Shown piece by piece: positions 1 through 5,241 of a DNA stretch of 5,462 bases. This DNA comes from Planctomycetota bacterium. Lineage in GTDB: Bacteria; Planctomycetota; Phycisphaerae; Phycisphaerales; UBA1924. The stretch lies in NCBI GenBank assembly GCA_023429345.1, contig JAEYVB010000080.1, forward strand, positions 1 to 5,462, given 5' to 3'. Position 1 is the stretch's first letter. Each line of letters opens with the position of its first letter. The position numbers were made by a program, and so were the translations under genes. The notes beneath the pieces were generated by a model. It did not search any database. It was not told the DNA's origin and worked only from the letters and a program-made list of their open reading frames with translations.

Positions 1-1215
1 GGCCTCTTCCGCCTCGTTGAGGCCGTCCATGGCGATGAGCAGCCCGAGGGAGGCGGCCGTAAGGATCCAGCCGGTTCCGCCGGACGAGATGAGCGGCAGG
101 GCGATGCCCTTGGTGGGGGCCAGGCCGGTCACGACCGCGAGGTTGATCAGCGCCTGGAGCCCGATCGTGCACATCACGCCCAGGCCGATGAGCTTGAGCG
201 TCGGCGAGCGCTGCTGCCGCACGATGGCAAGCGCCGACCACAGCAGCATCGCGTAGAGAAACATCACGACCGCGGCCCCGGCGATACCGAGCTCCTCGCA
301 GATGATTCCGAAGATGAAGTCGCTGGTATCCTCCAGCAGGTAACCAAACTTCTGGAGCCCGTACCCGAGCCCGCGCCCGAATCCCTCGCCGCCGGCGACC
401 GCCAGCATCGACTGGATCATGTGGTAGCCGTCGCCCTGAGGATCGCGGTAGGGGTCGAGGAACGTCGTGATCCGGGTCAGACGGTATGGGTTAGTCACGA
501 TCAGCGCCGCGAAGGCCGCCGCCCCCGCCGGTACAAACAGAAGGAACTGCCAGATCCGCGCCCCGGCCGCGAGCAGCACGATGCACGCCACCGCCATGAT
601 GAGGGCCCCCGTTCCCAAGTCCTCGTGCGCGACCGCCGCGGCCACTACCGCGACGGCCACCAGGCCGGGGGCGAGCCCGCCGAAGAACTTCGGCATCTGG
701 CGCGGGCGGGATGCCGCGTAGACCGCGATCAGCACGACCGAACCCCACTTGGCGATCTCGCTGGGCTGGATGGAGGTCTTCCCCATCCCCGGCACCGGCA
801 CGTAGATCCAGCGCCGGGCGCCGTTGATCTCGGCCCCGAGCCCGGGGATGTACGCCGTCGCCAGCACCCCCAGGAGGGCGAGGCACCCCATCCCGAGGAC
901 CAGGATCCCGAAGGACTGGCCGCGGGGCCCGTGCGCTGCGGAATCGACGACGGCCGCGAGCCTCCCGAGGGGCGTGAGCGTGGTCGCGGCCATGGCGATC
1001 ACCGCGAGGGCCATGTAGAGCGTCGATCGCCCCAGCAGGATCGGACCAAGTGTTGTGCTGATGCCGTCGCCCCCCGCCGCGGGCTTCGGGGGCCCGGCCA
1101 TCACAGGGGCCAGATCGACCGGCTCAACGTTCATGCCGGCCGAGTTAACCATCACCACGCCAATGGCCAGGAGGGCCAGTGCGCACACAAAGACCACCTG
1201 CCCGGGTCGGAGCAT
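1..1215 (-). CDS. ftsW: FtsW, septal peptidoglycan polymerase (SEDS family), C-terminal end cut by window edge
   Basis: Membrane glycosyltransferase that polymerises lipid II into glycan strands at the division septum, working with a class B PBP (FtsI). My minus-strand translation gives 405 residues with no stop before the edge, so only a short tail is missing. Seen in the protein: start MLRPGQ leading into a first membrane helix (about 7-26); a Pro/Gly-rich outer loop (about 28-58); NGARRW (131-136) and QPSEIAK (150-156); HEDLGTG (197-203); the hallmark segment from TFLDPYRDPQGDGYHMIQS (251-269) to DFIFGIICEELG (299-310); and GLAPTKGIALPLISSGG (364-380). APTKG plus LPLIS favours FtsW over RodA. 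The acidic residues of the DPYRDP segment lie where the family's proposed catalytic Asp is expected. The start was chosen because MLRPGQ directly precedes helix 1. The frame stays open further upstream but has no ATG there, and the Shine-Dalgarno is weak. Odd points: SSGGTGW replaces the usual SYGGSS, and LLED replaces the usual LPE before DFIF. Confidence 0.93.
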   Translation of the reverse strand, partial: MLRPGQVVFVCALALLAIGVVMVNSAGMNVEPVDLAPVMAGPPKPAAGGDGISTTLGPILLGRSTLYMALAVIAMAATTLTPLGRLAAVVDSAAHGPRGQSFGILVLGMGCLALLGVLATAYIPGLGAEINGARRWIYVPVPGMGKTSIQPSEIAKWGSVVLIAVYAASRPRQMPKFFGGLAPGLVAVAVVAAAVAHEDLGTGALIMAVACIVLLAAGARIWQFLLFVPAGAAAFAALIVTNPYRLTRITTFLDPYRDPQGDGYHMIQSMLAVAGGEGFGRGLGYGLQKFGYLLEDTSDFIFGIICEELGIAGAAVVMFLYAMLLWSALAIVRQQRSPTLKLIGLGVMCTIGLQALINLAVVTGLAPTKGIALPLISSGGTGWILTAASLGLLIAMDGLNEAEEA

Positions 1216-1403
1216 TGCCCAAGTATCGGCCGCGGGGGCCGCGGGGCAGTAGCGTTCGGGCCGAAGATTCGATGCTGCGGTGAAAGCGGCCCGGCATCCG
1301 ATTGAAAACGGTCTGAAACTTCTTTCGGACTGGCCATAAACGGACGCAGAAGTCTCGACTGCGAGGCATTCTCCCACTACAACCACCACCGGGGGGTCCA
1401 AGG
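1216..1403. other. Divergent intergenic region between ftsW and the PAS/LuxR gene
   Basis: This 188-bp spacer must hold the promoters for both genes if each starts its own transcript. It is more AT-rich in its middle (about 1300-1345) than the flanking coding DNA. A 9-bp tandem duplication, GGCCGCGGG at 1228-1236 and again at 1237-1245, lies in the presumed ftsW leader. I found no convincing minus-strand -35/-10 pair for ftsW and no clear operator palindrome. Confidence 0.6.
1313..1340 (+). promoter_or_regulatory. Weak candidate sigma-70 promoter for the PAS/LuxR gene
   Basis: CTGAAA (1313-1318) and CATAAA (1335-1340) are separated by 16 bp, each matching four of six consensus positions. This would start transcription near 1347 and leave a leader of about 57 nt before the ATG at 1404. 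The match is weak and could be chance, but it lies in the most AT-rich part of the spacer. Confidence 0.2.
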
Positions 1404-2159
1404 ATGGACGCGCGGACGGGCAGCCATATCGAGGACCATGACGGCGAGGGGGCCGCGGAAGGGGGCGCCGATGTTCCACGGGACCGCGGCGTCGCCCGGA
1501 GCGAGCGGCTGAACGCACCGGAGTTCGACCATCCGCTTCGTGAAGCGATGGATGCCCGCGCGTTCTGGCGGAACGCGGTTCTCTCCGATCCGGACGCGGG
1601 ATTCTCGATCGTCGGGGCCCGGGGCCGACTCTTCGCGGTGAGCGAGAACGCGGCCGATATCCTGCTGGGCCTCGAACCCGGCCCGTTGCACGGGCTGAGC
1701 TTCTTCGACATTTACCCTGTGGGGATCGCCGCCGAGCGGACGGCGTTTTACCACCATGTGCTCCGGACGGAGCGACCGCTGCTCGTGAACGCCGTATGGC
1801 GCGGGGTGCGCTGCCGTGAGCGGTGGGAGCTCCTCCCCGGCGATGCGCGCCTGGCCGGGCAGGTGCTGTGGATGGTGCGACGTACGCCGATCCCGTGGCC
1901 GGCCAAGTACGACCTCACGCTGGATGTACTGGATGCGCGCGAGAACGACTGGGGCCCGCTGACCCCCCTGACCGCCGACGAGCGCACGGCTCTCGCCCAC
2001 ATCGCGACCGGCTCCGACAACGCTCAGCTGGGTGTCGCGCTGGGAGTGCCGGGCTCTGAGGCCGCGGCCGTTCGTCGGAACATCCGTCGCAAGCTCGGCG
2101 TCAAGACGACGGCGGGGATGGTTCGATTGGCCCTGCAGGCGGGCCTGATGCCCGGGTAA
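1404..2159 (+). CDS. PAS domain plus LuxR-type HTH transcriptional regulator
   Basis: Predicted cytoplasmic DNA-binding regulator of 251 residues; its target genes and signal are unknown. Residues 1-48 are polar and probably disordered. Residues about 55-160 look like a PAS sensor fold: GFSIVGARGRLFAVSENAA (66-84), then LHGLSFFDIYP (95-105), and a WRG strand at 132-134. Residues about 186-248 are a LuxR/GerE-type helix-turn-helix: LTADERTALAHIATG, then the RRKLGV core (228-233) and VRLALQAGL at the end. There is no receiver domain, so it is not a classical response regulator. The recognition-helix part is divergent: the usual TVxxH pattern reads AAAVRRN here. It starts at the first ATG, with a G-run at 1391-1396 seven bases upstream as a poor ribosome site; an internal ATG at 1548 (residue 49) could also serve and would keep both domains. 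It is divergent from ftsW. PAS plus HTH architecture is confident; specificity is not. Confidence 0.85.
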   Translation: MDARTGSHIEDHDGEGAAEGGADVPRDRGVARSERLNAPEFDHPLREAMDARAFWRNAVLSDPDAGFSIVGARGRLFAVSENAADILLGLEPGPLHGLSFFDIYPVGIAAERTAFYHHVLRTERPLLVNAVWRGVRCRERWELLPGDARLAGQVLWMVRRTPIPWPAKYDLTLDVLDARENDWGPLTPLTADERTALAHIATGSDNAQLGVALGVPGSEAAAVRRNIRRKLGVKTTAGMVRLALQAGLMPG

Positions 2160-2176
2160 TCAGCGGACCGACGGGC

Positions 2177-2209
2177 AAAACGGGGCCGAGGATTTACATC
2201 CCCGGCCCC
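2177..2209 (-). terminator. Intrinsic terminator of the PEP-CTERM gene, between convergent genes
   Basis: On the minus strand, GGGGCCG (2209-2203) and its complement (2188-2182) close a 12-pair stem that includes one G-U wobble, capped by a GUAA loop, a GNRA-type tetraloop (2197-2194). The stem is followed by G and four U residues (2180-2177). It starts about 40 nt after the stop of the PEP-CTERM gene. Read on the plus strand the wobble becomes an A-C mismatch and a purine-rich tract follows, so it should terminate mainly minus-strand transcripts. It may also slow plus-strand transcripts from the regulator, whose stop lies 17 nt away. Confidence 0.75.
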
Positions 2210-2249
2210 CCAGAAAGAGAAGAAATCGTGTGTGCGCTTTCGGGCGGGG

Positions 2250-2897
2250 TTATGCCCGTCCGCGCCTTCGAAGGTACGAGAGGCCGGCCACCATGGCAAG
2301 GCCGGCGAGACCGGTGCCGGCGCCGGCCGGGAGCGGGATGACCGTACCGCTCGCGAGCCAGCCGCTGCCCGAGGCGTTGGGCCCGATCCCCTGTACGTGC
2401 GCGGCGGTCAGGAAAGCCAGGCCCCCGCCCCCGGCCGTGCTGAGGAAGTCAAAGTCGTCCTCGGTGAGCCCGGCGCCCGAGAGGTCGAAGACCGCCAGGT
2501 CGGTGCCGCCGAAACGGTTGGCCGGCTGATTGATCGGGAACGCGATGCGGAGGTCGTAGCGCGCCCCGCCGCCGGCGTTCTGGTTGTTGTTGCCCACCGC
2601 AAGCGAGGGCGCCTGGAACGCGCCGGTGCTGAGCCCGGCGTTGAACACGCCCGAAACGGCTTGGCCCGGCTCGACGTTGAAGTACATGTTGCTGATGAAC
2701 TCCGACGCGCTGAGCGCGCTCTGGATCGAGAGCCGCACCGAGTCGGTTCCGGTCTGGCTGAAGGTCGCGGTGGCCCACGGGGCCGCCCCGGCGGGCGCGC
2801 TGCCGGTGTAGGGATTGGCCAGCTGAAGCACCAGGTCCGCGCTCGCTGACCCGGCCGCCAGCAGAACGGCCGCGCCGGTGATGATTCCTGTTCGCAT
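2250..2897 (-). CDS. PEP-CTERM-type exported surface protein
   Basis: Predicted exported protein of 215 residues, probably processed at its C-terminus by an exosortase/archaeosortase-type transpeptidase. Residues 1-20 form a signal peptide (basic MRTG start, hydrophobic core, AGSASA cleavage motif, then DL). The mature part is beta-rich: TATFSQTGTDSVRLSIQ (43-59), SNMYFNVEPG (69-78), YDLRIAFP (114-121), NRFGG (127-131) and the segment TAAHVQGIGPNASGSGW (164-180), a pattern I recognise from secreted PEP-CTERM proteins. The C-terminal sorting signal has PLPAGAG (188-194), a hydrophobic helix, then a basic end LRRRGRA; it belongs to the PLPA rather than the strict PEP variant. A strong AGGAGG precedes the ATG, and the gene appears monocistronic with its own terminator. 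No exosortase gene is in the window. Its exact role (surface, biofilm or matrix) cannot be read from the sequence. Confidence 0.88.
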   Translation of the reverse strand: MRTGIITGAAVLLAAGSASADLVLQLANPYTGSAPAGAAPWATATFSQTGTDSVRLSIQSALSASEFISNMYFNVEPGQAVSGVFNAGLSTGAFQAPSLAVGNNNQNAGGGARYDLRIAFPINQPANRFGGTDLAVFDLSGAGLTEDDFDFLSTAGGGGLAFLTAAHVQGIGPNASGSGWLASGTVIPLPAGAGTGLAGLAMVAGLSYLRRRGRA

Positions 2898-2901
2898 TGA
2901 T

Positions 2902-2907
2902 CCTCCT
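2902..2907 (-). promoter_or_regulatory. Strong Shine-Dalgarno of the PEP-CTERM gene
   Basis: AGGAGG on the minus strand lies four bases (ATCA) before the ATG at 2897. It is the best ribosome-binding site in the window and fixes the start of the signal peptide. The other genes have much weaker sites, which suggests this protein is made in quantity when its mRNA is present. Confidence 0.8.
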
Positions 2908-3141
2908 CTCGCGTTTGGGGAAGCGTGGGTGCGCCACGGGAGCGCATCCGTTCGCTGCCCCCAAACTACCCCCGCCTATTCAAGCCCCCAGCCGATACGG
3001 GAAAAAACCTCACCCGGTGCGCGCTCGAGCCGGCGCAGAACGGCGGCGTACCGCTTCGGGCTCTCATGTTCTTACTTCTCTGGGCGTTGCGCATCGGGCA
3101 CCACCAGCTTCATGCGCGCCGATGCCGCGCCTTCAGGTGGA

Positions 3142-3168
3142 GGTGGGGGGTCTTTCCCTCCCCCCATC
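3142..3168. repeat. G6/C6 inverted repeat (hairpin)
   Basis: GGTGGGGGG (3142-3150) pairs with CCCCCCATC (3160-3168), nine pairs including one G-U, around the 9-nt loop TCTTTCCCT. Neither strand has a following U-tract, so it is not a standard intrinsic terminator. On the minus strand it lies about 200 nt after the dnaB stop and could act as a 3' end-protecting structure or pause site; that role is inference. Confidence 0.5.
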
Positions 3169-3183
3169 GACCGACCCATCTTC

Positions 3184-3211
3184 TTGACCACGCGGCCCGT
3201 TCTGGTATCGT
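3184..3211 (+). promoter_or_regulatory. Candidate sigma-70 promoter with extended -10, plus strand
   Basis: TTGACC (3184-3189, five of six consensus positions) and TATCGT (3206-3211, four of six) are separated by 16 bp. A TGG sits directly before the -10, giving an extended -10 element. Transcription would start near 3217-3219. No protein gene follows on this strand; dnaB lies antisense beyond 3366. The pair therefore points to a non-coding transcript or to chance. Confidence 0.35.
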
Positions 3212-3216
3212 GATCG

Positions 3217-3352
3217 CGCGGTCGCAGCATCCGCGGTTCAGGCCCGGCACCCGCGCACATCGGATCGTTCCGCCCGGGACCGGGCGAAACGGGATTCCTC
3301 CTCGTGTTGGGCCCCCCCGAGCGACAGTTTGGGGCGGGCCCATTCTCTTTTT
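3217..3352 (+). ncRNA. Candidate small structured RNA of about 135 nt (unrecognised)
   Basis: A promoter-like pair just upstream, successive stems and a terminal hairpin with a T-run together outline a small RNA gene. Stem 1 pairs GCGCGG (3216-3221) with CCGCGC (3251-3256). Stem 2 is CGCCCG/CGGGCG (3271-3276 with 3281-3286) around a GGAC loop, extended by CGTT/AACG beyond one mismatch. Stem 3 pairs GGGCCC (3309-3314) with GGGCCC (3336-3341). I do not recognise a family: SRP RNA, tmRNA, RNase P and tRNA hallmarks are missing. GC-rich DNA folds easily, so confidence is low. The 3' end lies 14 bp beyond the dnaB stop on the opposite strand, so read-through would be antisense to dnaB mRNA. Confidence 0.22.
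3309..3352 (+). terminator. Candidate intrinsic terminator, plus strand
   Basis: GGGCCC (3309-3314) pairs with GGGCCC (3336-3341), with three further G-C pairs inside after one mismatch and a loop of about 12 nt. It is followed by ATTCTC and five T residues (3348-3352). The T-run begins six bases after the stem, which is loose for a classical terminator. On the minus strand the same hairpin lies about 25 nt after the dnaB stop but is not followed by a U-tract. Confidence 0.35.
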
Positions 3353-3365
3353 ACTCAGGGCTGTT

Positions 3366-5105
3366 CTAGAAGGGCGGCAGCTCTGCTTCGTCGATGTCGC
3401 GGTCGGGACCGCCGCCGTCGCGGTGGTTGCTGATGGGGCCGGTCGGGGGCCGCGGGGCAAACGCGGTTGACGGCGCGGCCTGCGCACCGCTCGCCGGATG
3501 CGGCTTGGGCTCGACCTGATCGAACGGGGAGGGTGGCAGGTTCTGGTAGCCGCCACCCGCGTAATCGCTCCCGCCCGCGTAGCCGCCGCCGAAGCCGCCC
3601 CCGTAGTACGACGGCGCGTGATTCTTGAACCGGGTCGTCTTGTTGTCCCAGGTGAGGGTGACGGTCCCGGTCGGACCGTTGCGCTGCTTGGCGAGGATGA
3701 GCTCGGCGATGTTGACCTTGTCGGGGTTCTGGTCCGCCCAGTCCTTGTCCTGGACGTGGTAGTAATCCTCGCGGTGGAGGAGGGCGACAACGTCGGCATC
3801 CTGCTCGATGGAGCCCGATTCCCGGAGGTCGCTCATGCGTGGACGGTTGCCCTCACGCTGCTCGCTGGCTCGGTTGAGCTGAGAGAGGACGACGACCGGG
3901 ACCTCCAGTTCGCGGGCCAGGGCCTTCATCCCGCGGCTGATGGCGGCGACCTCGTTCTGCCGCGACTCACGCCCCGCGCCCGGCGCGGAGAGGAGCTGGA
4001 GGTAGTCGATCATCAGGATCTTGACGCCGTACTGGGCGACCATGCGGCGGGCGCGGGCGCGGAGCTGCAGGATCGTGAGGCCCGGCGTGTCGTCGATATA
4101 GATCGCCGTGTCCTTCAGCCCGTCGGCGTGGATCTTGAGGCTCTCCAGCTCGTCATGGGAGAGGTTGCCGGTGCGCATCTTGTGGCTGTCGACCTGGGAG
4201 AAGGCGCTCAGCATGCGCTGCACCAGCGAGGCCTTCGACATCTCGAGGCTGAAGATGCCCACGGGGACCTGGGGGCCCTTCGGCGGCTCGTCGGGGGTGA
4301 TGCCGCCGCGGGCGATCTGCTCGGCGAGGTTCAGCGTGAGCGCGGTCTTGCCCATGGAGGGACGGGCGGCGATGATGATCATCTCGCCCGGCTGGAACCC
4401 GCTGGTGAGCTTGTCGAGATCGTGAAAACCGGTGACCAGGCCCGTGACGCCCTTGCCGTCCGCGGCCGCGATGCGGTCGAGCTCCTCCTGCAGGAGGTCG
4501 GAGAGGGCCATCAGGTCGGACTTCTGACCCTCCTGAGCGATCTCGAAGATCTGCGATTCGGCGGCGTCGATGACCTCGCGCGCGCCCTCGAGCCCGTACT
4601 GCCCGGCGTTGAGCGCGTCGTAGATGATGGAATCGGCCGCGTCGATGAGGCGGCGGAGCTTTGCCTTGTCCGCGACGATCTTGGCGTAGCGGAGGGCGCC
4701 CGCGGCCGAGGGCGTCTCGTAAGCGAGCTTGGAGAGGTAGTCGGGGCCGCCGACGCTGTCGAGCTGGTTGCGGTCGCGGAGCGTGTCGACGATGGCCACG
4801 AGGTCGGCGTCGGGGATCTTGTCGTAGACGTCGACCAGCGCCTGGTAGATCGCGCTGTGCTGCTCGGAATAGAAGTCGGCGGTGGAGCCGACGATGGTCA
4901 TGACGTCCGGGGCGATGCGGGGATCGAGCAGGAGCGAGCCCAGGAGGGCCATCTCGGCTTCGAGGGAGTAGGGGAGCGGGCGCTCGTAGAGCTTGGCGAA
5001 GGATTCGGCGCCGCGCGTGTCGCGGGCGCCGAAGGGGCCATTCGGGGAGTTGTTCGGGCGTCGGCGCGCGTGACCGTTGCGGCCGTTGCCGGGGGCGTCG
5101 TCCAT
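3366..5105 (-). CDS. dnaB: DnaB replicative DNA helicase with SSB-like C-terminal extension
   Basis: Hexameric 5'-3' helicase that unwinds DNA at the replication fork; 579 residues from the ATG at 5105. A polar Arg/Asn/Pro-rich N-terminus (1-38) precedes the DnaB N-terminal domain (about 41-142, beginning LPYSLEAEMALLGSLLLDP) and a helical linker (about 150-215). The RecA-like motor has Walker A ARPSMGKT (247-254), FSLEMS (285-290), Walker B ILMIDYLQLL (363-372), VVVLSQLNR (404-412), DLRESGSIEQDADVV (426-440) and AKQRNGPTGT (472-481) with the arginine-finger region. All key residues are present. Between Walker A and FSLEMS there is a short Pro-rich insert (about 268-281). Residues 499-579 are an extra Gly/Tyr then Pro-rich tail ending DIDEAELPPF. 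Start choice: the ATG has AGGA seven bases upstream. An in-frame GTG at 5159 would add 18 residues but has no ribosome site and lies inside the DnaA-box pair. Confidence 0.96.
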   Translation of the reverse strand: MDDAPGNGRNGHARRRPNNSPNGPFGARDTRGAESFAKLYERPLPYSLEAEMALLGSLLLDPRIAPDVMTIVGSTADFYSEQHSAIYQALVDVYDKIPDADLVAIVDTLRDRNQLDSVGGPDYLSKLAYETPSAAGALRYAKIVADKAKLRRLIDAADSIIYDALNAGQYGLEGAREVIDAAESQIFEIAQEGQKSDLMALSDLLQEELDRIAAADGKGVTGLVTGFHDLDKLTSGFQPGEMIIIAARPSMGKTALTLNLAEQIARGGITPDEPPKGPQVPVGIFSLEMSKASLVQRMLSAFSQVDSHKMRTGNLSHDELESLKIHADGLKDTAIYIDDTPGLTILQLRARARRMVAQYGVKILMIDYLQLLSAPGAGRESRQNEVAAISRGMKALARELEVPVVVLSQLNRASEQREGNRPRMSDLRESGSIEQDADVVALLHREDYYHVQDKDWADQNPDKVNIAELILAKQRNGPTGTVTLTWDNKTTRFKNHAPSYYGGGFGGGYAGGSDYAGGGYQNLPPSPFDQVEPKPHPASGAQAAPSTAFAPRPPTGPISNHRDGGGPDRDIDEAELPPF

Positions 5106-5112
5106 GACGGCA

Positions 5113-5116
5113 TCCT
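5113..5116 (-). promoter_or_regulatory. Shine-Dalgarno deciding the dnaB start
   Basis: AGGA on the minus strand lies seven bases before the ATG at 5105. The alternative GTG at 5159 is preceded by ACAAACCCCT, with no purine-rich site. This favours the shorter 579-residue protein and leaves the DnaA-box-like pair in the untranslated leader. Confidence 0.55.
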
Positions 5117-5140
5117 GCACAGGCGTGCGAGGCGGGGGGG

Positions 5141-5161
5141 CTGTGGATCGGTTGTCCACAG
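5141..5161. promoter_or_regulatory. Inverted pair of DnaA-box-like sites in the dnaB leader
   Basis: TTGTCCACA (5152-5160, plus strand) differs from the DnaA box consensus TTATCCACA at one position and is a form common in high-GC bacteria. Its inverted partner CGATCCACA (minus strand, 5150-5142) keeps the ATCCACA core. Together they form the perfect 7-bp inverted repeat CTGTGGA/TCCACAG with a 7-bp gap. The pair lies 36 bp upstream of the dnaB ATG and downstream of the candidate -10, so bound DnaA would be placed to block transcription. That regulatory role is inference. Confidence 0.45.
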
Positions 5162-5178
5162 GGGTTTGTCGGATTTTG

Positions 5179-5187
5179 ACTGTACCA
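5179..5187 (-). promoter_or_regulatory. Candidate extended -10 promoter for dnaB
   Basis: Minus-strand TGGTACAGT contains TACAGT (four of six -10 positions) with a TG one base before it, an extended -10. No recognisable -35 hexamer lies at the right spacing. A start near 5172 would give a leader of about 67 nt containing the DnaA-box-like pair. It lies in the small AT-richer patch of the gap between dnaB and the upstream gene. Confidence 0.25.
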
Positions 5188-5241
5188 CGCGCAGAGGCCC
5201 GCCGCGGCCCCGAAACGAGAAACTCGGGCCGGAGTCCCGTG

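Larger units (their letters stand above)
2898..3365. other. 468-bp intergenic region between the PEP-CTERM gene and dnaB
   Basis: No convincing protein gene is seen on either strand. It should hold the PEP-CTERM gene promoter (minus strand), but I could not identify a good -35/-10 pair. On the minus strand a T-run lies at 3007-3002 without a real stem before it. A G6/C6 hairpin occurs at 3142-3168. The right half carries a plus-strand promoter-like pair, two further hairpins and a T-run, listed separately as a candidate small RNA. No clear U-tract terminator for dnaB is visible on the minus strand. Confidence 0.6.

Noticed and set aside
421..1305. Plus-strand open frame of 294 codons opposite ftsW
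   Set aside because: Its translation is Arg/Gly/His/Pro-rich without structure, and it is antisense to an unmistakable FtsW.
1377..2000. Minus-strand open frame opposite the PAS/LuxR gene
   Set aside because: Arg/Pro-rich shadow; the plus-strand frame has recognisable PAS and HTH patterns.
3002..3007. T-run on the minus strand as a terminator for dnaB
   Set aside because: No stable stem lies directly before it; only a 3-bp CAC/GTG pairing is possible, and it sits about 360 nt past the dnaB stop.
3235..3245. GGTTCAGGCCC as a tRNA T-loop
   Set aside because: The required A after GTTCR is missing and no acceptor or anticodon stem fits around it.
3072..3260. Minus-strand 62-codon frame between dnaB and the PEP-CTERM gene
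   Set aside because: G+C at third positions is lower than in the real genes, there is a Pro5 run encoded by the C-rich hairpin, and no family is recognisable. The frame is probably chance, though a small protein starting at an internal ATG cannot be excluded.
3233..3260. Resemblance to the SRP RNA core (TTCAGGCCCGG)
   Set aside because: The bacterial SRP domain IV needs a GGAA-type loop and AGCAG on the other side; after CCCGG the sequence reads CACCCGCGCA, so the match is only to a short GC-rich string.
5198..5230. Hairpin after the upstream gene as a terminator
   Set aside because: On the minus strand GGCCCGA can pair with TTCGGGGCC using a bulge, but GCGGCGGG follows rather than a U-run, so termination is not supported.
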